Positions 56,801 through 63,675 of a stretch of 64,000 nucleotides of DNA are shown here, piece by piece; within the stretch, counting starts at the first letter, position 1, and every line of letters begins with the position of its first letter. Position numbers and translations under genes: made by a program. A model generated the notes under the pieces. The model ran no database searches and was not told the DNA's origin. It saw only the letters and a program-made list of their open reading frames with translations. Source of the stretch: Microglena sp. YARC (lineage: Eukaryota; Chlorophyta; Chlorophyceae; Chlamydomonadales; Chlamydomonadaceae); contig CM039464.1 in the NCBI GenBank assembly GCA_022414725.1, forward strand, positions 35,723,079 to 35,787,078, written 5' to 3'.

Positions 56801-56936
56801 AAATCGCTTGCTTGCACCTGTGCAGTGCGTTGGACGCGTGCGTTCGGGAACGTACCGTGCCGTTGATATTCCTAAGCTGCAGAAGTCCTGTATCGAGTAC
56901 TGCATCAATATCATTCGTCGCAACCAGATCATGTGA
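53875..56936 (+). CDS. SF2 (Z1-like) helicase with N-terminal coiled coil
   Basis: ATG 53875 begins a charged coiled coil with Gln-rich repeats. In the CAG-rich tract at about 54,205-54,212 one base is missing relative to the neighbouring unit ('aaatcacag' against 'aaacgcacag'); correcting for it joins the coil to the 950-codon frame, about 1,020 residues in all. The ATPase core has a Walker-A-like GPEQCQKS (54,486-54,509) in which the usual Gly before Lys is Gln, DEAD at 54,817-54,828, a SAT motif (about 54,976-54,987), and a motif IV-VI region 'SGSKCLTRSVSMRSEKRVLT' with 'DVHQTVMRCGGH'. This order resembles Z1-type and other viral SF2 helicases. The role is probably unwinding or translocation on DNA in replication, repair or restriction-like defence. 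The altered Walker A may weaken ATP hydrolysis. Confidence 0.65.
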
Positions 56937-56940
56937 TATG

Positions 56941-57981
56941 TCATGACTTGGTCCAGTTTTTGGGAAAGCCCATGAGGGCTTCTGTCCACGTCGGGTTCAC
57001 GGTGTGTGTCCCACGCAACGATATGATATCGTCTCCATACTTCTCCAGTGTGAGCCGATCGTGGAAAACGCGAGTGGCCAAATTACGGTGATTCTGATTC
57101 CGTTTGTCCACAGGGTTTATGGTGACGTACAATGCTCCTTTGAAATGCACCGGGGTCGGCCACATACTCGGTACGCTCTTGTCGGGAATATCGAGTAGTG
57201 GATACTTTACTCGATTGACGGTATCATCGTCCCATTCTCTATCGAGGTCTGTCACCAGTTTGTCCCCGCCACATAGTGCGTGATTACTCAGAACCCGTAA
57301 TGCCAGTGTTGCGACCTGGGGGACGACGGCGTTACCAAGGGCTTGTATCCGTTCAGTGTAGCCATCAGTCTTTTGCGAAAGCCTAGGGAGTGACCGCTCC
57401 AGTCGCACAAAGTTGTGAACGTAAGGGTGCGACATGCTCGACAGTATCTTGGGCGACTCAGCTGCAGGACGAACAGCTAGGCAGTACCACCTCCGACGAA
57501 TGTGCCGCGCACCCACGTCTGAAGCTGCGAATGTCCCAGAAATCACCTTGAACCCCCGCTTTTTGAAATCGCTCTCGATGCGTTTGAGCCCATCAGCAAC
57601 ATTGCGGATGTTGGGGGAGTTCTCCATGAGGACAGTGTCAATGTATGCCAACTCGTCCACCAGCCGCAGGATCTGGAAATACAATCCAGATTTGTTGCCT
57701 TTGATACCAAGCCTTTTTCCGGGCCGGGCAATTGACACGTCCTGGCATGGGAAGCTCGCTGTGATCATCGTTGGCCTGTCCCGCAGCTGCTTACCATTCA
57801 ATGTGCGAACGTCATCAAACACCGGTGCCTTCGGCAGCTGCCCGTCCTCCATGCGCGCTAACAACACAGATTTAGCAAACGGGTCGATCTCGCAATATGC
57901 GACGGGCTTGGCGACGTCACTCAATGCGAGCGCATGCCCTCCTATGCCACTGAACAGGTCTAGTGTGCGTATTTTAGGCAT
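56941..57981 (-). CDS. C5-cytosine DNA methyltransferase with rearranged C-terminus
   Basis: ATG 57981 (a TTG lies four codons upstream) to TGA, 346 residues. Motif I DLFSGIGG (8-15), catalytic Cys79 in SFPCQD, ENS at about 120, an Arg-rich motif VIII 'GARHIRRRWYCLAV', then motif IX/X QALGNAVVP at about 214-221. All catalytic elements are present, so it should methylate C5 of cytosine in a specific sequence. The element 'NPTWTEALMGFPKNWT', usually found before GNAVVP, comes after it at the very C-terminus, and only about 45 residues separate motifs VIII and IX. The recognition domain therefore probably lies in residues 225-320. The gene is convergent with the helicase (4-bp gap between stops). 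No cognate restriction enzyme is seen; self-marking of the viral genome is a fair guess. Confidence 0.88.
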   Translation of the reverse strand: MPKIRTLDLFSGIGGHALALSDVAKPVAYCEIDPFAKSVLLARMEDGQLPKAPVFDDVRTLNGKQLRDRPTMITASFPCQDVSIARPGKRLGIKGNKSGLYFQILRLVDELAYIDTVLMENSPNIRNVADGLKRIESDFKKRGFKVISGTFAASDVGARHIRRRWYCLAVRPAAESPKILSSMSHPYVHNFVRLERSLPRLSQKTDGYTERIQALGNAVVPQVATLALRVLSNHALCGGDKLVTDLDREWDDDTVNRVKYPLLDIPDKSVPSMWPTPVHFKGALYVTINPVDKRNQNHRNLATRVFHDRLTLEKYGDDIISLRGTHTVNPTWTEALMGFPKNWTKS

Positions 57982-58121
57982 CTTGTTTATCAATAGTTTG
58001 AATTTTAAATGAATCTTATCTGGGCATTAAATATATCATCACCCCATGGGTGCGCAAAATGGCAAGACAACATCCTGGTGTATAAAGTACCAGTCCAACC
58101 TGTAGGGTCGCTTCATGGCTA

Positions 58122-58155
58122 AAAAAATCGGCCGGGAGGCAGGAACGCCCATTAC
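58122..58155 (-). repeat. Solo MITE terminal repeat at a gene start
   Basis: 'aaaaaaatcggccgggaggc' and 'aggaacgcccatt' equal one end of the 156-bp MITE without a partner. It ends directly before the first ATG (58,156) of the 204-aa gene, so the gene's upstream region derives from transposon sequence. The spacer 57,982-58,121 has no other feature beyond AT-rich leader DNA. Confidence 0.8.
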
Positions 58156-58770
58156 ATGCAAATTCCTTATACATTATTAGGTTTACTTATTTTCGGAAAG
58201 CAAATGAGTCAACTGTTGCAACCTCCGCCATGTGACTTTGAGGTTCGCAACGCGCAAGGAGACCTGCTGAATCTCACCTCCACACGTTGTGTTTCCAAGG
58301 AGCCGTTGTTTGCTACTGTCAAGGCAGATGCCGTAGCTGCTATTTCAGCCAAGGTTGAGAAGCAAGCGGACGAGCTGGCTCTGTTGCTAAAATCAGCCAC
58401 GGTATCGGGCAGAATTCAGCTCTGCGCCTGTGCAGCAACTATCATACAGGCTGCAACTATCTTTGAAACCACCAGCAGCTCACGTATTTCCAACAAGGTT
58501 TCAACTCCCGAGGTCACATGGCTGGCCACCAAGGCAAGCCTGTCGCCTCCTGAGTTTGCTGAGCGATTTGACAAGCTCTTGGATCGACGCAACAACAGCG
58601 TTGCTCACCAGGAGACCGGCACGCTGCTGGAGGAGGAGGTCGAGAGCTGCAAGGAGCTATTGTCAGCGCTTCCAGTCCTGCGCATCAAGCACAACTGGGA
58701 GGCCTGGGTCATCGATGTCTACACCGAGCTCGCAGCAGCGTTCCCTCTTCGCTTCGGAACATATAAATGA
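58156..58770 (+). CDS. Hypothetical protein, 204 aa
   Basis: The frame is open from ATG 58156 to TGA. A second ATG at 58,204 ('MSQLLQPPPCDFEV') is an equally good start, since the first lies against a MITE end and adds a hydrophobic leader. The body is alpha-helical and Ala/Leu-rich with an 'AAISAKVEKQADELALLLKS' coil and a 'WEAWVIDVYTELAAAF' end. It resembles a host-like regulatory or coiled-coil protein, but no family is recognised. It is convergent with the large MscS gene, and repeat H overlaps its 3' end. Confidence 0.55.
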   Translation: MQIPYTLLGLLIFGKQMSQLLQPPPCDFEVRNAQGDLLNLTSTRCVSKEPLFATVKADAVAAISAKVEKQADELALLLKSATVSGRIQLCACAATIIQAATIFETTSSSRISNKVSTPEVTWLATKASLSPPEFAERFDKLLDRRNNSVAHQETGTLLEEEVESCKELLSALPVLRIKHNWEAWVIDVYTELAAAFPLRFGTYK

Positions 58771-58875
58771 AACCGCTTTCTGGCGTGTACGGCCACACCA
58801 GAGTGTGTGCCTTATGGTGTAGAAAGCCACGGGGCAGTGGAATACCATAATGTTTGTTGTAGCCCGTCAATAACA
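58760..58875 (-). repeat. Dispersed repeat H between convergent genes
   Basis: Same family as 15,895-16,015, here on the minus strand: 'aaatgaaaccgctttctgg', then 'gccttatggtgtagaaagcc' to 'gttgtagcccgtcaataaca'. It lies between the stops of the 204-aa gene and the large MscS gene. The rest of the gap to 59,026 shows nothing else. Confidence 0.65.
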
Positions 58876-59026
58876 CGCAGCCTTGCACCGGGAAAATGGA
58901 AGCGGTCTCCCTAGACCCAACAGTTCCATGCAGTGCAGCCTTGCGATTGTGAGAGCAGAGATTCTGTAGGAATACGCCCGCTCTTTGTAACTCCGTAATG
59001 CTTGTCCGTGTGCCAGAGAGACTTGA

Positions 59027-60691
59027 TCACGAATTCACTTCGAGCATCGAATGCGCCATGTACTTTTTGACGGCTACGGAATCGTTGAATGCTCCTCCCC
59101 CCGCCGACGCGTACCCCATACTCGACAAGCAAGCGTCCATTCCGAGCGACGCGACCACGAAATCCGAGACAGTCGTGCGCGCCTTATTAAACCGGTTCAC
59201 GTCGTGCACCACGAATGTGTAGGACCAGTGCACGGACATGACCTTGGCGATTCCTCCCTCCACGCATGTCCACCCCGTCCTCACCGACCCCTCCTCGACT
59301 TCGTCTGGGTTCTCCCTCGCGTACCCCTGAAGGGCTTCCCTCACCTTCACGACGGTGTCGTTGGAGGTCGTCACGGGTAAGGACATGACCACTTTATCTT
59401 TGACAGCCCCCCTGGTCATGTTCCGAACCGTGTCGCCTAGGAGGACGCTGTTCCGCACGGTCAATGCCGTGGTACCGTCGAGGTACGTGTGGTTCGTCGT
59501 GAAGTCGCGCACCCTGAACGGGCCTCCGTCCAACAGAAGGATGTCCCCTATGTCAAACGGGCGCTGCGTAGCCATGGTCACCATGAAGCGGATGCGCTCC
59601 TGTAGTTGCGACACCACGAAAGAGGCCGCGAGCATGTAGGTTTTGAACATGTCGAATCCCTGTCCGAAGGCCGGGTAGCCCCACATCGATGCGATGACAA
59701 CCGCGCAAAAAGGGTAGGAGAGGAGCGCGATGTCAATCATGATCCAGTCGACGCACTTGTGGTCCGTGAAGACCTGATGCGCGAACCGTTTGCGTCTGAA
59801 GGCCATGTCGTGCATCATCCTCTCCACGCTAGAGGGTCTGATGGTCGTCCCCGCCTTGTCATCCCTCCCACTACTCAGCAGCATCCAGAGGTTCTCTATC
59901 CTCTCGTCGTCCTCGTGTACAGACCGCGTGTCCATGAAGCGCAAGAACTCCTCTTTTCTTATCGGCGTCTCTGCGGTGGCGAGCATGAGCGCGCACAAAG
60001 TTTGGAAGAGCCCGATAGCTTGTGTTGGTATAGATCTAATAATGTCTGCGTCCGATACGCCCACCCATCTGTGGAGGAACTCGCCGAGGGGCGCGCTCTC
60101 CGAGATGCCCAAGCACACGTCCACGCACGAGAAGGCACGCGATATATCGGGGCGATCCATAATACTAGCCTCATTGGCGGAGATGGTACCCCACACCTTC
60201 TTGCGGTGCGAGAAGAAGACGTACGTAAAAATCACGATACCAGTCGTCTGAAGCGCGAGAAAACACGCCGTGAGCACGAGGCCGCTGTAAAATACGCGCG
60301 TGACCGTCTCGAATGGAGAGTGGTTACTGGACATGCGCTCGGACAGTTGGATGCACGCGAACGCCAGCGCGCTGAACACAGCAAAATTCACGCACCTCCG
60401 TATGCCCTTGGAGTAAAGGACGAGAAAGTCCCATCCTCTTACGAGAGTTCTGCGCGCGAACCTGCCTGCAATCCACGCGACGTGCGCCAACCCGACCATG
60501 GCGCCCGTTGTCGCGACGATCTTGAACGCATCATGGGTGTCAGTTTCGTCATTCAAATCCATGACCGTGCCGAACGCGATCATCCCCCCCCAAACCAGGA
60601 AGAGAGCAGCCGAAAACAAAAGCGAGTTCCACCATTTTTGGGACACAGGGGGCTCAGGCGATTCCGAAACAACCGCGACTACAGTGCCCAT
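59027..60691 (-). CDS. Eukaryote-type MscS-like mechanosensitive channel, about 554 aa
   Basis: The first in-frame ATG is 60691; a TTG at 60,706 would add five residues. The frame is open to TGA. Five or six hydrophobic helices are spread over residues about 30-400 ('LLFSAALFLVWGGMIAFGTV', 'AFACIQLS', 'VFYSGLVLTACFLALQTTGI', 'IDIALLSYPFCAVVIASMWG'). Then come the MscS pore-lining helix and beta domain: 'RPFDIGDILLLDGGPFRVRD' and an 'LDGTTALTVRNSVLLG' strand. The long cytoplasmic insertion between helices matches plant, algal and fungal MSL-type channels, not the short bacterial type at 7,246. In a virus it could modulate membrane tension or ion flow during lysis or factory formation. Probably acquired from a eukaryotic host. 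Confidence 0.8.
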   Translation of the reverse strand: MGTVVAVVSESPEPPVSQKWWNSLLFSAALFLVWGGMIAFGTVMDLNDETDTHDAFKIVATTGAMVGLAHVAWIAGRFARRTLVRGWDFLVLYSKGIRRCVNFAVFSALAFACIQLSERMSSNHSPFETVTRVFYSGLVLTACFLALQTTGIVIFTYVFFSHRKKVWGTISANEASIMDRPDISRAFSCVDVCLGISESAPLGEFLHRWVGVSDADIIRSIPTQAIGLFQTLCALMLATAETPIRKEEFLRFMDTRSVHEDDERIENLWMLLSSGRDDKAGTTIRPSSVERMMHDMAFRRKRFAHQVFTDHKCVDWIMIDIALLSYPFCAVVIASMWGYPAFGQGFDMFKTYMLAASFVVSQLQERIRFMVTMATQRPFDIGDILLLDGGPFRVRDFTTNHTYLDGTTALTVRNSVLLGDTVRNMTRGAVKDKVVMSLPVTTSNDTVVKVREALQGYARENPDEVEEGSVRTGWTCVEGGIAKVMSVHWSYTFVVHDVNRFNKARTTVSDFVVASLGMDACLSSMGYASAGGGAFNDSVAVKKYMAHSMLEVNS

Positions 60692-60732
60692 CGTCAGATT
60701 TGTCAATCATACAGCTAGCTACAGGGACATTT

Positions 60733-60935
60733 TACAGTCGGAGACGCAATTTGTGATTTGATCTGATGAAAATGGACACCTTGGGATTTTGACAAGTTGA
60801 CCATCAATCTTTGTAACCGATCAAACCCGTTCAGAAGTGTCTTCGCTCATGCTGTCTCACATTGTGCGCGTTAAAGCGATAACATTGTTGGTATATACAG
60901 TCAGAGACAGAATTTGTGGGACACCCTTACCGGTG
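60733..60935 (+). mobile_element. Two nested Tc1-like ends with repeat E1
   Basis: 'tacagtcggagacgcaattt' at 60,733 and 'tacagtcagagacagaattt' followed by 'gtgggacaccc' at 60,894 are two related transposon ends in the same orientation. Between them lies the 127-bp repeat E1 (60,750-60,876), duplicated exactly at 63,418-63,544. They lie just past the 3' end of the Fanzor gene. Confidence 0.6.
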
Positions 60936-61019
60936 ACCCTTGAACCCAATGGGTAAGTCAGCTAAAGGTTTTGTATCAAAGTCCCAATCCTTCGTGTCCT
61001 TCATCCCGTATTTCAGCAT
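60895..61019 (-). ncRNA. Candidate Fanzor guide-RNA (omega RNA) region
   Basis: TnpB and Fanzor guide RNAs usually come from the 3' end of the nuclease gene up to the element's end. Here that interval is 125 bp, from the Fanzor stop to the TACAGTCAG end, with the conserved 'ggtcaccggtaagggtgtcc' block near its end. The placement is by analogy only; no structure was computed. Confidence 0.3.
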
Positions 61020-62342
61020 TTAAGCTGGCCCAGAGGATAACAATTGTAAGCTGCTAACTGACCCAGGTGGGTCGGTTGGTTGAGCGCCCACATTTGCCTC
61101 TCCGGAAACTGTGGTTTTTGGGGTGGGCGATGAGGAGGGCACACAAAATGCCGCTGGTCGCTCTTTCCCGTCCATCCACGTCGTCAGAAGCAGAAGAAGG
61201 TTCTTGGCAGCGTTCACGTCTCGGTTCCAGGTTGCACCACAGCGCACATTGGATGATGCGCTCTTGACACTGTTGCGACAGTGCAGTACTTTGTGGACCT
61301 TAACGTTCTTCACCACCGTCTTCTGCTTCTCAAACGTTGTTGTTGTTGTTGTTGTAGGAGCCCCGTCGATGAGGGCGGAGGGCTCGTTTTGAACTCTGCG
61401 CCAGACGACGCTGTCTGCCTTCATGTTGACGAGCTTCTGGAAGCAGCCGTGGCAAGTACAAGAAGTGTTGCGTTCGTCGACGTTTTTGAACAGAACATTC
61501 TGACGACGTGAAAGGCACTTCCTGATCTCTTTCACTGGTCCAGAACACGAACGACTGATGCCATAGCCCTGGTTGGACCAGTTGCCGAAGCCAACAACGG
61601 TCTTCTTTGCTTTTGGAGCAATCACATCGCATACCTTTTCTTCAATCGTTTTCTTCTGTGCTTTTGGAGCAATCAAATCGCATACCTTTTCAATCGTCTT
61701 CTGTTTGCCCACATATCGAAAGAATCGCATCGATCGGTAACCTCTGTTGGCTCGGTGTTGAAGGAGGGTCGGGAGCGCGCTGAGGTAACCTCTGACATGG
61801 TCCTGCATGTCGTGCATACTGCTCGTAGTCAGCGATGGAATGGACTTCACGAGGTCTTGCGTATCGGCATTCCATTTGTTTGTGCGACAATTGCTGGTAT
61901 TGTACCCAGCTGCTTCGCTAAAGCGGGCAGAGCTGAAAGACTCGACTCGACCGTCAGAAGATGCTATAGTGACAATATCTGTCATACCCGGGTCGATACC
62001 GACACGCAGCGCACCCTGGCGCAAAGAAGCGTCCTGGCAGTCTTCGATACTTGCGTCTTTGGGATACCCCGCATTATCTCCTCCTCCTTCTCCAGCGATA
62101 TCTTTACCCACCTGATGCTTCATTTGGACGGAGACCCCTTTGCCGTCGCTGAGGATTCGGTTGTCAAAACGAGACCCTTTCTTCTCAAGTCCTTGGACAT
62201 TGAAGTACTTTCTCCACAACATGGAATGATTCTCGTGACGTCCATCGCCACGGACGCTCTCGAGCGGCAAATCGCCCATGCTGAGAAGCTTCATGAGTGT
62301 CATGGACGATATAGGGACGTAAGAAATGGTGAACAACGGCAT
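61020..62342 (-). CDS. Fanzor (eukaryotic/viral TnpB-like) RNA-guided nuclease
   Basis: Read from ATG 62342 (an earlier ATG at 62,438 and a TTG at 62,513 extend into repeat R) to TAA. Features in order: a Fanzor1-like N-terminal segment with 'WRKYFNVQGLEKKGSRFDNR' followed by SDGKGVSV; RuvC-I Asp in 'VGIDPGMTDIVT' (codon 61,992-61,994); a basic linker with an 18-residue KKTIEEKVCD-type duplication; 'VVGFGNWSNQGYG'; the relocated RuvC-II Glu in 'VDERNTS' (61,473-61,475); zinc-ribbon Cys in 'CTCHGC' and 'LHC..RCG'; and RuvC-III Asp in 'NRDVNAAKN' (61,218-61,220). All three catalytic acids are present, so cleavage of DNA directed by a guide RNA is expected. A Thr run encoded by a GTT repeat and a Pro/Ser tail are peculiar to this copy. 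It is surrounded by Tc1-like ends, as are many Fanzors. Confidence 0.85.
   Translation of the reverse strand: MPLFTISYVPISSMTLMKLLSMGDLPLESVRGDGRHENHSMLWRKYFNVQGLEKKGSRFDNRILSDGKGVSVQMKHQVGKDIAGEGGGDNAGYPKDASIEDCQDASLRQGALRVGIDPGMTDIVTIASSDGRVESFSSARFSEAAGYNTSNCRTNKWNADTQDLVKSIPSLTTSSMHDMQDHVRGYLSALPTLLQHRANRGYRSMRFFRYVGKQKTIEKVCDLIAPKAQKKTIEEKVCDVIAPKAKKTVVGFGNWSNQGYGISRSCSGPVKEIRKCLSRRQNVLFKNVDERNTSCTCHGCFQKLVNMKADSVVWRRVQNEPSALIDGAPTTTTTTTFEKQKTVVKNVKVHKVLHCRNSVKSASSNVRCGATWNRDVNAAKNLLLLLTTWMDGKERPAAFCVPSSSPTPKTTVSGEANVGAQPTDPPGSVSSLQLLSSGPA
61592..61690. repeat. In-gene tandem duplication in Fanzor linker
   Basis: Two copies of 'cttttggagcaatca.atcg' plus 'cataccttttc...atcg' stand side by side and encode the repeated KKTIE-KVCD-IAPKA segments. 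The duplication keeps the frame and lies between RuvC-I and the zinc ribbon. Confidence 0.85.
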
Positions 62343-62350
62343 GCACGGGC

Positions 62351-62515
62351 TACAGTCGGTGGAACAATAAAATGAGTGGATGGTCCTATAAAATGACCCG
62401 TCCGGCAAAGAAACCTCCTGACATGACGCATTGCACATCAACAAAGACCCCGTGTTCTTTTGGGCCACGGTACTGGGGAAGAGGCGATCGCTTAAGTGCG
62501 GCTGGTCCTTCAATT
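62351..62515 (+). repeat. TACAGTCGG end and dispersed repeat R upstream of Fanzor
   Basis: 'tacagtcggtggaacaataa' starts a block that continues with the R repeat ('gacgcattgcacatcaac', 'gaagaggcgatcgcttaag'), shared inversely with 4,085-4,222. The longest possible Fanzor frame runs through this block, which argues that the real start lies below it. Confidence 0.65.
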
Positions 62516-62604
62516 GACACTCTCGAAAGTACCGACAAAAGAACGATACGGAGTCTGCAGGATGGAGAGCCGTGATCTAAAAAAGAACCACGATATTCTC
62601 GTTA

Positions 62605-62641
62605 ACATCCTGCAATTTGTGGGACACCCTACCGGTGACAG
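62605..62641 (+). repeat. Direct copy of the GTGGGACACCC transposon-end block
   Basis: 'aatttgtgggacaccctacc' followed by 'ggtgac' repeats the block at 60,908-60,935 in the same orientation. The two copies bracket the Fanzor gene at a distance of about 1.7 kb. Confidence 0.65.
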
Positions 62642-62689
62642 ATAGGTTTATGGGCCCATCACGCTAACCTCAAGTACATCCAAGTACAC

Positions 62690-62755
62690 ATCGAGTACCG
62701 CTTGCGCATCGAGTACCGCTTGCGCATCGAGTACCGCTTGCGCATCGAGTACGAG
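62690..62755. repeat. 18-bp tandem repeat upstream of RING gene
   Basis: Three and a half copies of 'catcgagtaccgcttgcg', preceded by the variant 'aagtacatcc'. It lies in the 275-bp gap between the transposon-end block and the RING gene. No coding signal. Confidence 0.85.
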
Positions 62756-62917
62756 TAATGTGATTTGTTTGTTTTATTGTTAAATTTACGATATGTCTCC
62801 TATAATGTCTGTCGTCGGAATCGATCTCTGATGGGAGATGTCATGGACTTGACAGGCTATATATCGTCGTCGTCAGGTACATGCAATTGTTTGCTTTCAA
62901 TATAATGTACAACTGCG

Positions 62918-63424
62918 ATGTCGTTTTACATTTCCATCTGACACGGGTTTAATTTTATTCCTGTGACTACAGATGAAGAGGAGGCTCCCAGTATTCCCAT
63001 TGAGGATGAGGTCGAGGTGGTTGAGATCGAGCGCCCTTTGTGGAAGTGTCCTTGCTGCTTAAACAATGTTGCAGCGCTCGCCCTTCCATGCGATCACCTC
63101 GTGTGCGGAGACTGCTTTCCAAGACTTAATTCGTGCCCTCTTTGCCGCGACTCCATAGCTGGCCCTAGTAGTGTTGTGCCTCTGACTGTGCGAAGTGCCA
63201 AACGTGGGCAGAGAGCAGTGGAAGTGGACTTGACGCATGATGACGAAGATGAGGGTGCCTCGGGTGCTAACTGGTGTTGCCCTCAATGCGCAAATCTGCG
63301 CACGAAGGGGTCTTCATGCAAGGAATGCAAAGTTGCAAGATGCGAAGACTGTTGGAAAAGAAGCCAATACAAGTGTGTGTTCTGTACAATCGGCACCCCT
63401 TCGCGACGGCCGCTACGTTTGTGA
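62918..63424 (+). CDS. RING-finger protein, probable E3 ubiquitin ligase
   Basis: The RING is C3HC4-like: CPCC, then 'CDHLVCGDC' and 'CPLCRDS'. An acidic linker and a second Cys cluster follow ('CCPQC...CKEC...CEDC...CVFC'), so two zinc-binding units are present. RING proteins recruit ubiquitin-loaded E2 enzymes to substrates, and many large DNA viruses use them to redirect host degradation. In this arm the main frame has no ATG. The ATG at 62,918 is out of frame because of a T-run indel, and the other arm reads through there with its own error, so an ATG 62918 start is inferred. The last codon and stop are supplied by repeat E1, suggesting the original C-terminus was cut by that repeat. Confidence 0.75.
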
Positions 63425-63544
63425 TTTGATCTGATGAAAATGGACACCTTGGGATTTTGACAAGTTGACCATCAATCTTTGTAACCGATCAAACCCGTTC
63501 AGAAGTGTCTTCGCTCATGCTGTCTCACATTGTGCGCGTTAAAG
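63418..63544 (+). repeat. Repeat E1, exact second copy
   Basis: 127 bp identical to 60,750-60,876 in the same orientation, by direct comparison. It begins inside the RING gene's final codons and ends at 'gttaaag'. Confidence 0.95.
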
Positions 63545-63554
63545 ATGGGACTGG

Positions 63555-63675
63555 ATACTACGGGGGTCTGGCTGCCGGGCTACGCAACTCAACGGTCCCA
63601 CGTCCACGAGAGACATCAACGCCAACGGAAATGTGAATGTAACAGGCAAATTGAATGCAAAGACGGACACGTGAG
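63555..63675 (+). pseudogene. Fragment of a structural or fibre-like protein
   Basis: The frame 'RDINANGNVNVTGKLNAKTD' ends in TGA at about 63,674. The preceding 50 bp read as 'GYYGGLAAGLRNSTV' in a shifted frame. Gly/Asn/Val beta-repeat strings like these occur in phage fibres and giant-virus surface proteins. The upstream part is cut off by repeat E1. Confidence 0.35.
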
